29,436 nt of DNA from NCBI RefSeq assembly GCF_000485595.1, contig NW_014577204.1:701607-731042 (forward strand). The letters are read 5' to 3'. A program made the translations under genes and the position numbers. Below are positions 8,844 to 19,385 of the stretch, piece after piece; the stretch's first letter is position 1, and each line of letters starts with the position of its first letter. Below the pieces are notes generated by a model. That model had not been told where the DNA came from, did not search any database, and saw nothing but the letters and a program-made list of their open reading frames with translations. Source of the stretch: Priapulus caudatus. Taxonomy: Eukaryota; Priapulida; Priapulimorpha; Priapulimorphida; Priapulidae.

Positions 8844-9960
8844 AAAGGCATACGATGATGTAATGTAAACGTAGCATGTAGACAATATGAATTTACCTTC
8901 AAACGTATCTTCATAATTTCTACAAGACCGCGACCGCTCGCAATGATGTTTAGAATGACTTAACATTGCGGGGAAGTGAATAAAATTTGAGGCTGGATGT
9001 ATTAATTAGACCGAATACAGGCCCTTGGGTCTATTCCTGTAAACCGCTATTCTATTATTTTCTATAACAGCGACAAGGTTGACCCTATCGAATGGAGAGG
9101 AGACACCTCATCCCTGTCACATGAAAAGGACTGCTGCCAACAAAAGCTGCATTATATAGAAGGTGCTCTAGTCTTCTGCATCTCCGGCACTTCTCCATCA
9201 GGATGAAAGAATGAATGAAAAAGTGAACGAAGACTAAAGAATTTGAACAAAAGATGATCTATGAACTTTATAGCGATAGATATTTTGTACTACATTATTA
9301 TTCTGTGTAAATGCCCGTTTCGGGCTCTCACTAGGCGTATATATCTAGTCTCCTGCATCTCCGCACTTTTCCATTAGGAGAGACTCTGGAAACACGGGAG
9401 ATAATATTCTTGACTGACTTATCCGACAGGTTATACCTATCGAAGCAAGCGTGTGTCGCTCTTGTCATGATCTTGAGCAGGTTCCCCACTAACGGCGACT
9501 AACGCTCGACCTGTTGCTTCCCACACTCCCATTCCCGTTTCCATGCACTGGCAAGATGACGTGAAGGCAGGTCTCAATCAAGACGTACGGCTCGGTGTCG
9601 TTAAACCAGTCTCAGTCGACTGACGGACGGCTTCGGGCGACGGATTACTCTAGGCTTTGGCCAGTGACCACACCCCATATTCATCTTGTGCCACCCATAC
9701 TTGTGTGCCCCTTAGGTGTTCGATCGGCAGACAAGTATGGATGTGAGTGACGGCAAAGGTGCGAGCCACTGGCGTGTCTCTTCGTCTTGTGATGGTCATT
9801 CGTAAAACGTCACCTCTGCAAGCTCAAACGTTTTCTCGATTGAAATCCATAAGAAAAAAAACCAGTACCTACTGTATTCCGCCTGCAGACAAATGAACAA
9901 AGCAAGAGGCGAAATTTTTCAGTATTGATTAGAAGTTGTCTAAGTAAATATAATATTTAA
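8844..9960. other. Non-genic stretch with an imperfect direct repeat
   Basis: No gene is seen. About 40 bp near 9166-9205 (TCTAGTCTTCTGCATCTCCG onwards) recurs near 9342-9382 (TCTAGTCTCCTGCATCTCCG onwards) in the same orientation. A short ATGAATGA-type stretch follows the first copy. Confidence 0.4.
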
Positions 9961-11390
9961 AGTGCCTTGTAAGTCCCTTATAGTTCGGCCCAAGGACCCG
10001 CCCAAATCAATATTTTTTTACATTTTTAGTCGTTTCAATTTAACCTTGGGAAAAAAATTTCAGAGCCACCTCTCTTGTGTTACTCGCATGACTTCTCTTC
10101 CCAATCCAAAATTCCTGGCTACCCTTTGGTTAATTGTCTGTAATAATTGTTTTCGCTTGTGTCCGCAAAATATATTGAATTACAAGAAATGTACGCCTTT
10201 TTTTGGCTTTCATTCTAATATCAAACTATATATATCAGATTCTCTCATACCTATGTAGTATAGGTTCTTCCTCAGGATGAAAATTGAAACAGGGGGAGGG
10301 GGAAGGGGAGGGGGGATGTGAAGAGGGGGAGGGAAACTAGGGGGGTCCGGGCGCGTGTTTCTTTTTTTAACGGCGTAATGCGTAAAAATTGGCCACCAAC
10401 CCAATAGAACGGTATTTTGGGGGTACTTTGTATATAAAGACAGCCGAGTCGGTACAGTTTGTGTTAAGGTTTAGGACAGGGTGACTGTTTTGTACTTGTG
10501 TGTGGTCTGCAGTGCATGCGTAGTGTAAAAACGGTTACTCATATAGTGGTACGTAAAAATACACGCGTAATAAGGTGGCGGCCTGGTCGAATGGGAATTC
10601 TTGACGATCGATTCCCCTCGCGCTGTCAAACTTTATTGTGGTGGATATTTAATCGGGCTGGAGGTAATTTAAACCGGGCGCAACGATTGAAATCGTGGGG
10701 GGAGTTTTTCCCAACGGGGCGGGCGCGCCCGTTCTTGCGCAAGTAGGCGAGAACCTTGGTATATTTGATGCTCCGCCGCCTACAATCCTATCAGGTTTGG
10801 AGCTGCTGGATCGTATCCTGCTTTTCAATCAAACTCGATTTGGGAACATATAGAGGGCCGCAGTGGGTGCCCATCCAGAAGAGTGGCTGCAGAATTTGTA
10901 GAGGGCGGCTGCTCATCTGATGTGGCAGCCTACTTGCCCCTCGCAAACAGTCCGTCACCTCTCGCGGAAGGAACCACAGGAGAATTCCCTGATAATGTAA
11001 TTAATCACATAAAATTTACAAAAAATTTATGGTTTACTGTAACACGTTATAATGTTTTGTTTGTTTCAACAAATATATGTAACGAATTCACCTTTTTATA
11101 TTTATTTATGCTACTTACTCGTAGGTGCGGTATCCGCAGGTGGCCAGGTGGGCTCCATTACGGCCCGGGTCCGTCAGCTGGCAAATTGTTGGTCTTCGTA
11201 GGCGCTCAAACGAGTGCACCCGCACACCTCAACGTAATTTTGAACGAATTCATCTAATTTTCGTGCAAGCTGTTTCTCAGCTTGTATAGCTGTTAAATGA
11301 TTTTTTTTTAAAAAAATTTAATTGCCGCGCAATAAGCTTACTGAAATTTAAATTAGGCTTCACTCTTGACATCGTCAAAGTTGAGGCTTA
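9961..11390. other. Non-genic stretch, mostly unrecognised
   Basis: I recognise no gene. There is a G-rich block at about 10290-10345. The open frames at 10498-10746 and 10883-11257 resemble no known family, and neither starts with ATG. A possible TATA/CCAAT arrangement at 10395-10465 is listed separately. Confidence 0.35.
10395..10465 (+). promoter_or_regulatory. Candidate RNA polymerase II core promoter
   Basis: A CCAATAG string near 10400 is followed about 30 bp later by TATATAAAG (10431-10439) and then GTACAGTTTG near 10452-10462, where a start would be expected. The order and spacing are promoter-like. No recognisable coding sequence follows, so it may be an element-internal promoter or chance. 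Confidence 0.2.
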
Positions 11391-11470
11391 TTTTGCCATG
11401 GTCGTCCGTCTGATCCGTAACGTCCGTCCGTCCGTCGTCAACATTTCGCTACGTCACGATAACTCAGGGA
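11391..11470. repeat. CCGT-rich tract resembling the 1035/3985 repeat core
   Basis: GTCGTCCGTCTGATCCGTAA is followed by CGTCCGTCCGTCCGTCG and CGCTACGTCACGATAA. The CCGT core resembles the repeats at 1035-1140 and 3985-4130, but the flanking landmarks are less clear. It may be a degraded third copy. Confidence 0.35.
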
Positions 11471-11867
11471 ATCGCCTTGACCCCACATGTTTGAAATTGG
11501 GGTTAATAGTTGATACTGCTATGCTCCATTTATAAACGTCTTATTTTGAGCACGCTCAGTCGTCGTACTTCGAGGCCACGGCAAATTTTTTGGCAAAAAT
11601 GGGAATTGCCATTAGTCAGTTCAGGGTTCAACGGATTTTTGCTCATTTTTGGTATTGTGAATGAATAAGGGCTAGGGTTTTGATATTTAAAATTTATGCA
11701 AATAGGTAGCGGTTTGGCAATTACATAGATACTTATATTAGAACACAAACATGTTGTCGTTGTCACACTCGTCTGGTTCGATTTTACCAAAGATTTCATT
11801 GAACAATATCTTTAATGCAAATTGGTTATTTTCTCTCCACGCTGCCGATAAAACGCGTCTATATTAA
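11471..11867. other. Non-genic stretch
   Basis: Nothing recognisable is present. It ends in TTAA at 11864-11867, the left target site of the next element. Confidence 0.4.
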
Positions 11868-12316
11868 GCTGGGGGCACCACGAGCCGTATTTTTTTCGCC
11901 GATCCGACGATTAATATTCGCACAGCGGAATTTAATACGCACGGATCATGAAGGGCGCACATCGTAGCGAATTTGAGAGCGTCAGCGTACGCTACTGCGA
12001 CGGAATCAACATGTACACATGATTGCATACACAATATATATCACAACACGTGATTGGTTTAAAAAAAATCGATGTCGTCGAATAAAATATTTCGGACAAC
12101 ACGGAGCACGACCGATGCGAATTTGCAGTAAATAAATCGCGCGGCAGTAAAATAATCGGGCCGAAAAATATCTAACAATTTTGATACGGGCGATTTGTGA
12201 CGGTGCCGGTAACGAAAATCGGCGTCAGATGTAACGGGCACGGGCGCAATTTTTCGAGCGGATTTTATTAATTCGCGCCGATCGGCGTATAAAATACGGC
12301 TGTGTTCCCGCTACCT
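11868..12316. mobile_element. 449-bp MITE with TTAA target duplication
   Basis: The left end GCTGGGGGCACCACGAGCCG and the reverse-complemented right end AGGTAGCGGGAACACAGCCG both run into TATTTT at the same distance, then CGCCGATC. The inverted similarity extends about 60 bp. TTAA flanks both ends (11864-11867 and 12317-12320). These are features of TTAA-targeting DNA transposons. No ORF is supported inside. Confidence 0.7.
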
Positions 12317-12320
12317 TTAA

Positions 12321-12957
12321 GAGTAAAAGTTTTACAAAACATGTACGGAACAACAGCATAAACCGTAATTTTAATTTCAAACGCCATCGCTACAAACGGT
12401 ATAAGCGCCATTCAACGGTACCAAATTGGGATTCATTTTGGTTTATAATTATCTATTTGCGATATAACAGCATGGCAATACCGTTTCTATAATGTAAGCA
12501 GTCGATGGTTGGCTCAATTAAAACTGACTTCTTCTTACTCACGTTCATTTGTATCCTTTTATGTGTGAGCTAAGTAAGTGTCATTGACACTTTCATTTAT
12601 CATGTAAATGTAATCAATACATACGTGAATGTAAAAATGGCCATGTAATGTTGTGCAAATAACAACTTATGGATTACTTATATAAATATATGCCTTAAGG
12701 CGTTACCCGAGAACACGTCCATGCAGAGTAGAAAAATGTCCCTTAGTGGCGCACGCCGGCTCTCGCTCATGAATCTACATGTAAAGTCATTGATGCATTC
12801 ATGGAGGCGTCTTCACATGGTTATCAGCCATCCTGAGAACGAAGTAAGGGGTTGTCCAGTTGTTTCTAGCTTGTTAGTAATTGCTTAGTAATTTAATGTG
12901 CATTTGTGTCGAACTTTCATTTTAACTGTAAACTAAAAAAGGGTGCTATTTACTTAC
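12321..12957. other. Non-genic stretch
   Basis: No gene is recognised. Any further downstream exons of the minus-strand gene ending at 12958 would have to lie here, because that exon closes with a good donor (GTAAGT at 12957-12952). I could not identify one. Confidence 0.35.
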
Positions 12958-14975
12958 TTTTACTGTAGAGGGCCTGCAAATAGTGTTCAATGCGTTGTTC
13001 GGTCACTGCTATGCCTCTCAGTGGCTCTGGTAGTTGTCCAATGCCGATGCGGCGAACCATACCGTAGATGTTGAAGAACTGGTAAAATAGAAGTGTATTT
13101 TTAGTACATTTTTTGGAATGACTAAAACTCTTTGTATTAAAATAGTTACACTGGCTTAACACTCGGAATGCTTTACATACTTGGTACTTGTTCATTATGG
13201 CTTTTTCCACTTTCCGTCTGCTTGTGCAGATTCTTTTGATTCCTTGAATAAATCTCTCTATTCCAAAAGAATGGGTTACATAGAGGTTGCCGTATTTTAG
13301 AACCTGGTCTGCCAGGTGATGGTTCAAGTGCATCATAGTCACCTATATCAAAACAATATTTCAAACTGATAACATTGGATTTACACTAGCTCGACAGGCT
13401 ATCAACCTAAAATTACAGTTACTGTCAGATGGTGCAGCTTGCATGATAGAAGTTCTGTCTTAGACGGATGATAATGTTGTAAATCATATGTCGAGATAGT
13501 CTTTTTTTTAAAGAAATTGTCGTAGAAAATGGCTTTCATAAATGCTCAGTTGTTAGTCTCAAACCTGGATTGATGCAGGAAAGTTTTTCTCAAACTGTGC
13601 CATAGTTTCAGCCAGTAGTTTTTTGGTTTCTATTGTTTCCTCCTGTGTTGCAGGCAAGTACAGCTGCTGGATGCACTGGCAGTACATTATTATGCTGTTC
13701 CGCTGCACAATTCCTAGGCATCCCCGCAGGCAGTACACTAGAACACCTTTCGTGAGGGCCTTTGGTGTAAAAAGTACAAAGTTTTTATAGAGTTTTTATT
13801 TCAAAACTTTACTGTTACCGTAAACTGAATTGTTACATATGAAATAATGTAGGCTTAAATTGTTATACCTCCAGCTTCTGCGCAGAATTGAACTCCTCGA
13901 AGTTGTTGACAAGGTCAGCTGAGGAGCGATAGGATGTTTTTGGCGGCTGGATGTTTTAGCATCGCCTTGCAACAATCATTTTCTCCTCAGTTGACAAGTT
14001 CCAAGGAGCATCCGGCAAAAATCTTCCTCGTCGCCTTGCATCTATTTTCAAGAAATATTAAATATAACATGAAAGAAAATGTAATTTGGAAAGGCATCTG
14101 TAGCCTATGCAATGTTTGTGCCAATGTTAATAAATTTTTCTTGCATGAAAACAATCTAATTACCCATACTTCAGGAAATCTTCCCAAGGCCTGCTCCTGT
14201 AAGCGCACTCTCCTGCCATCGTCAGGTTGGCTGCTGCTGCTGCTGTTTTTTGCTGCTCTTTCTCCTTGGTGAAAACAAAGCGAAATTTTGTGAACGTAGC
14301 AATACAAATAAGTTGTAGTGAATTTTTGCAACATATGCGAGCTCGCAGTAGGTATATCTATGTATCTAGTTGCGAGTTTCATTCATTTTAATTTATACTG
14401 ATGTGAATACATATAGCATTTTTTAATGACTTAATTATTTACGATACCTATAATCCTTTTTATTTTTTAGTGCTTTTGTAACTTCTTGGAGCACTGCTCT
14501 TTCTGGCAGGGTCGGATCCCCTATGAGTTCATGGAGCTGCAAAGGAAAATTGTAACACGTCACTTTTTCATGATTTGATTGTAGTTAATGTGTAGTTTGT
14601 AATTAGTGCCATATGTGACTATACTGTGTAAGGTGTGCATAACATATAGTATTTACTCACACGGGCCACTGCTTTACTAATGCCTCCTTTGTTTGTTCCA
14701 TGAAGCTGCAACTGGCTATTTAATTCTCGCTGGAATGCAGTAACAATGTGCTAGTCAAAGTGCACTGTATTTTTCAATTCAATTTTTGATTTGGGTTTTC
14801 AAAACATAGTGTGAAATAAATGCTAATTTATAAGTATTTCAAGTATGGGCAAAACAGTACGTCGTATGGTAAATGAGTGTACGATTCTTACAAGAAAAAC
14901 TTTTCGGGCCTCGCCCATTTTATTTTTTCCTCGCTTGAATATATCAGACACTTCGCATTCCATTAGTGGGTTCAT
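12958..14975 (-). pseudogene. Eight-exon transposase-associated gene (DUF4218/CACTA-like), with one internal stop
   Basis: Splice-compatible minus-strand exons, in reading order: 14975-14892, 14729-14661, 14536-about 14448, 14264-14164, 14034-13869, 13759-13565, 13342-13181, 13078-12958. All introns use GT-AG except that the third exon's 3' limit, and so its join to the fourth, is unresolved. Exons 1-3 join in phase 0, as do 5-8, and exons 4-5 join in phase 2. The later exons read ...GVLVYCLRGCLGIVQRN, AETMAQFEKNFPASIQ, then HHLADQVLKYGNLYVTHSFG and ERFIQGIKR. Helices containing MAQFEKNFPAS followed by HLxxHLADQVxxYGxLYVTHxFxxERF resemble the DUF4218 domain found with CACTA/EnSpm transposases. 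This is recognition by eye and not certain. A TAA interrupts exon 5 (13956-13958, minus). The last exon ends at a donor, so the 3' part is missing. The first exon's ATG follows an acceptor and may not be the real start. Confidence 0.5.
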
Positions 14976-15042
14976 CTTGTAAGAAAATGTTACGTGTGCT
15001 TTATAATACTGGGAAACTATGCACATTTTTAATCTCAACAGC

Positions 15043-15360
15043 AGGGCTGCCAACATTGGGTGATAGGTGAGAGTGAGATGCGAGGGAGCGAAGCGACCGA
15101 GCGGTGGGTGGGCGTGGGAGGGGTGTTTCCCCCCTCCCACGGTAGGGAGCTTTTGCATTTTATAACTTCAATTTGTGCAATTTGGTGCATACTAAAGTGA
15201 CTGTTTTCAGATATTGTAAGATTTTATTTGCTGTGCGGGAGATATTTCAGCGTTTTATTCATGAAGAGATATTCATGCGTGAGATATCTCAGCATTTTTT
15301 TGCTGTGCGTGAGATATTGTAAGATCAGCGTGAGAGCGGGAGATTTGGTCAAATTTTGTT
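15043..15360. repeat. Probable transposon-derived repeat starting CAGGGCTGCCAAC
   Basis: CAGGGCTGCCAACATTGGGT begins a segment with a GGGAGGGGTG...CCCCTCCCAC hairpin (about 15114-15140) and several GTGAGATAT units (15270-15330). The start looks like a hAT-type terminus, but I see no matching second end. Confidence 0.35.
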
Positions 15361-16258
15361 GTCCAAATTTTTTTGTCATCAAGTCCCCCTTTTTGTCAAT
15401 GCATTTTCAAATACACATAAATTCTAAACCGTACGGTACACAGAAGTAATCTTTGGAGACCAAGCAATAGGTATCAAATTTAAAGGACTGTGAATATGAA
15501 CAATGACAAATGTCCATTAATTTTTTAAACTATCCAAACATGGCTCTAAACTGCTGCGCAAGTGCATTTTTAACAAACAAAAATGCACGCCATTCATCAC
15601 TCGACTTGCCCATAGACTTAAAACTTTTCATACTATTCCATTTTCACTAGTATATTGATCTGCATTAGGTTTTACAGCTAGTCCAACTATATTTTTTATT
15701 TTCCTGATCTTGAAAAATGTCCAAAAAATCGATATTCCTTGTGTAAGGGATTTTTAAAAATATACTAGCCAGAGAACAAGACACATTGTCATGAATAGTA
15801 GCTACATGGGCATCTATATGTGCATAACAAATATCTTTTTCTAAGACTTGCAATAAATCATTAAAAGGAAAACAGTGATTTAGATTAGAAATAGAAAGTT
15901 GAAATAACTTTTTATTGCCAAATTTTCTTCAAGTTCAAGCTTCAAGCACAAACATTTTTACATATGGTGGCAACATAGGACTCTATTAGGAGTTCATAAC
16001 TCTTATCATTTCATCTTTAATGCTGGATATGCTGGTAACTGTTCCATTTTCCTCTTCTTGTCAAGCACAAAATTAATAAAAACAAAACAAAACAAAGTTA
16101 GAGAAGATTCCGTTCACTTTGTGCTAGTATTACACACCCCACGCAACTGAAACAATCGTGCACTACCCCCTTGTACTTCAAACAATGCCGCCCCAGCACG
16201 CAGCTGTACTAATAATGCATGTGCATCATTTACTGAACTTAATTAGATATCAAGATTC
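15361..16258. other. AT-rich non-genic stretch
   Basis: No coding sequence is recognised. It lies between the repeat at 15043 and the exon at 16259, and may include the 3' UTR of that exon. Confidence 0.35.
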
Positions 16259-16540
16259 TTAGCAAAATATGTAGAGTGGTAGCTGTTGTACACTTCCTGC
16301 AAGTATACTCTCAGGTACGACCCACGTACGCCCATTTGGTGAGTTAACTTCAAAGTCATTTCCAAAAACGAACTTCTTTTCAACTGTGTCCGTGTCTTCC
16401 ACCAGTGGCCAACGATAAACATTATTGAGACTACAACTGAGAAACTGAATGATTGCCATTTCAGTGCTGATCACTTCAATTACTGTCCCAATGAACCAAT
16501 CTGTATCGTACGCGACAGCTACCCAGTCTCCCTGTTTACT
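16259..16540 (-). CDS. Tudor/SH3-like C-terminal exon of a transposon-type protein
   Basis: The frame reads KQGDWVAVAYDTDWFIGTVI, then EMAIIQFL, YRWPLVEDTDTVEKKFVF and DFEVNSPNGRTWVVPES, and ends in TAA at 16259-16261. GDWVAVxYDxxWFIGTVxEV followed by a WP-x-x-ED segment and FVFxxDFEV matches a small SH3-barrel-like domain at the C-termini of various invertebrate DNA-transposon proteins. That is family knowledge from memory, and the function is unknown. The frame is open further upstream to 16681 without convincing coding character. TTTTAATTTCAG just before TAAACAGG (about 16541) is a good acceptor, so I treat it as a terminal exon. It is downstream of the decayed Helitron helicase on the same strand, but I see nothing that proves they belong together. 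Confidence 0.5.
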   Translation of the reverse strand, partial: SKQGDWVAVAYDTDWFIGTVIEVISTEMAIIQFLSCSLNNVYRWPLVEDTDTVEKKFVFGNDFEVNSPNGRTWVVPESILAGSVQQLPLYIFC

Positions 16541-16844
16541 GAAATTAAAATCTATTGTGATATTCGGGTGCATTGACTTTTGTTTTTTGCTTGAGATTAC
16601 AGTTGGACTATATATAGACTCCCTGGTTGCCGTGCTCTCTGCCTCGCTCACACGTCTGCCTCGCTCACACGTCTGCCCCACTCTGCCCGCGCAGTAGTAC
16701 CGCGCAGTGCTCCATGCAGTGGTCGCTTACCAGTAATACTGTATGCGTCGTGCAGGCATTGTGCTTTCGTAATATATACACCGCCAGTGCATAATTTTCG
16801 AGCCCATTAACAATATAGACATAAAGTGTCAAGTAATTTATTTC

Positions 16845-16957
16845 TTGTTATACCACCGTATCGTAAAATATCGATATCCGGAAGTTGTATCGCGATATAT
16901 CGAGTTTTCAAAATATATTGCAATATACCGATATACCGGTATATCGTTACACCCCTA
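16845..16957 (-). mobile_element. Palindrome-rich MITE fragment in the Helitron helicase tail
   Basis: On the minus strand it starts TAGGGGTGTAACGATATACC and continues with overlapping CGATATA, ATATCG and CCGGTATA palindromes to about 16845. TAGGGGTGTAACG is a common hAT-type MITE start. The second end is not visible, so it may be truncated. The helicase frame runs into it after CQVVN, so the last 40 or so residues of that ORF are transposon sequence and not helicase. Confidence 0.5.
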
Positions 16958-16965
16958 GTATTTAC

Positions 16966-19325
16966 TACCTGACATAACCGATCTTCATTTATGATAACAT
17001 TTGGGTGCCAGGCAAAATCTGGATCTGTTGTTGCATTTCCTGCACTCTTGGCTCTTGACAAGGCAACGTAGAGGGCCCCTGGGGTTTTTGATTTAAAGTT
17101 TCTGGTGCCAAGACTGATAACGATGTACCTGTTGGCTTCATTGTCCCCGATAGTCATTCCTTGGCATCTATGAATAGTTGTTCCCCAACCTAATCTTAGG
17201 GGAACTTGTTTCCACACATCCGTAACAAAAAAATTAAATTCTTTGTTCAATCGGAACTATTGGTATTACCTTGGAAGACTCAATAAATTGTGGGCCTGTA
17301 TACTTTTGGAATTCAACCATCACAACATCTGGCAAGTTTTCCTCAGGTGTTCTTCCGTCAAGGTAGATGATGTCGTGAACAGTGCCAACAGAGCCATTGT
17401 AGAGACCATAAGTAACATTTAAATTGGCTGTCAGCATCACTTTTGCTCCTCTGCACAGGAAGAGCTGTTGCTGTAGGCCAGATGCATTTTCACTGGGATA
17501 GTTTGCTGTGAGGATTTTTAGATATTGCATTTGTTCTCTCTTTGTATCTTCTCAAGTAATTGAGACTTGTTGTGCTGCCATTCCTCTGCGTGAGTTGGAA
17601 AGACGAAAAGGCCATGTTCCATCATTCTCTGCAGTAAATTTTCTCCATAGCCTGCTTCGGACATAGTGTATATGATCTCAGAGAAGAGAGAGCATTTTTG
17701 AATTGTTTTTGATCATTGTTCTGCCGAACAACAGTTTTGAGGATTACTGCTTCATTGAACTCTTTCCAGGTGAGAATTCCATGCATCTGAGCTTGGGCTT
17801 CGTTTTATAAGCTTCTTGTCTTTTCTGGGGATGTCAAACACTGGCGTATCACAGACTGGAGGTAATTGTACATCATCGCCGAGAAAAACATGCACCGGCA
17901 GCCCGCCCCATGACTGAGATGAAGATGGGTAATTTTTCAAGCTATGCGAGCACATGAATTCCATCCATCCAAGAGTATTTGCACAAATGAGAGAACGTTC
18001 ATCAGCCATCAGTGCAATAAGGCCATCACAGTTTTCTTGGAGAGATTTTCCCAGAGCACCTTCCGGTTTACTTATTTCTTTCATTGCTTTGCTGCCAGTA
18101 GGAACTTTGAGGAAACTGTGTATCGGATGCCCTCCAATCAAGTTTGCACTTGCTCCTGTTTGTTCCAATACTTGAATAGCTTTATTTCGTTTAAATAAAA
18201 CCCTTATTGATTTAACGAGGCATTTGATCAGATACGACTTCCCTGATCCAGCAGAACCCCCGATGATCAATCGAAGTGGTCGTGTGAAAGACTGGTGATT
18301 CACGGTATTCAAACAGCTTGTGCATAATTAGATTGTATGCAAATTTTTGGTCTTCATTCAATGTTTGTAGGTTAACAGCTGGTAATTTGAGTTGTTCATC
18401 CTGCAATTGATGACTCTCCTGGTTAAGTAGCTCCAACCAGTTCAAACCGAATTCCTGAGGATATTGTTGTATTGTAGCACCCCAATTATAGTCTGGCCCT
18501 CCATCATCATAGACAAAGTCATCGGTAGGACAAACGTTTACTTTGGGTTGCAGGAGGTCCATCCAGTCTGGTTGTTTTTCCATGTCCAGGCCACCGTCTT
18601 CTTCGTGTCCTCGGTCATCTTCATCTTCACTTGCTTTCTTCTGAGTAGCAGCTCGTTTGGCTTGCTCAATGTCTGCTTTCACACAATTTGTACATGAATC
18701 CATTTCGAGGAAAAACTTAATTTTTTCTTTCCATGACAATTCCTTTTCTTTTATGTCTTCTAACTGCCTCCAGTTGGGCCAGTGTAGAAGCAGCATATTC
18801 CTGCAGTATTCTTCTGTTAGTGCCCATGTAGGTCTAATGGTACTGCTTGCTATTACAGGGACTCTTCCATTATGGCAGATAAAACTATAACATGAAGACT
18901 TGTCATTTTCTGGTCGGCTCCTGTATTTATCCAATTGTATTTGTTCAAGTGTACTTTTCGTCAGCTGCTTTCCTGATTGTTCCAAACGTCTTGCGCCTGT
19001 CATGCTAACTGATTGAAATGTGTGACTGCTGTGGTACAAAGGTAAGCGAGATAGTTTCAATTTCACCGAATTCACCATGTCATTGAAGAGATCTTCTGTG
19101 GCACTTGTTAGCTCATTGCCTTTGCATGCATAACTACTGACATATTTTTCAACGTCACAGATGTCATTCACCGATGGATTTTCAGGGTCACTTTGAGATA
19201 CAATAATGGAAATGCCTCTATTGGCTCGCCATCCTTGGGTGTGTTGGCGGGAAATCTGATCCAACATCGGATGGTCTCTCTCCATCTCAAGTTTGAGACA
19301 GTTATTTTTGTCTCTGATTAGTGCT
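16966..19325 (-). pseudogene. Helitron helicase domain (Pif1-like, SF1B), frameshifted
   Basis: This is the DNA helicase half of a Helitron Rep-helicase, which unwinds DNA during rolling-circle transposition. It opens with a linker reading RDHPMLDQISRQHTQGWRAN and continues to LNEDQKFAYNLI. It then carries Walker A GGSAGSGKS (about 18235-18262), the Walker B-like LMADERSL, GDDVQLPPV (about 17860-17885), GTTIHRCQGMTIG (about 17150-17185) and ALYVALSRAKS (about 17045-17078). These are the standard Pif1/Helitron helicase motifs. Motif order and spacing are normal, but the frame changes near 18300, 17790, 17650, 17530 and 17250. The C-terminus is replaced by MITE sequence after about 16958. It is clearly non-functional as it stands. 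Confidence 0.85.
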
Positions 19326-19385
19326 GGAGTAGATCTGAGTGGGTTTCAAGGGGCGTCAGCTGTTCCAAATTCCATACGGCATACT

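Noticed and set aside
10883-11257. 124-codon plus-strand ORF beginning with GTG (…FVEGGCSSDVAAYLPLANSP…)
   Set aside because: It has no ATG and no recognisable domain, and its second half is AT-rich with random composition. It cannot be supported as a gene.
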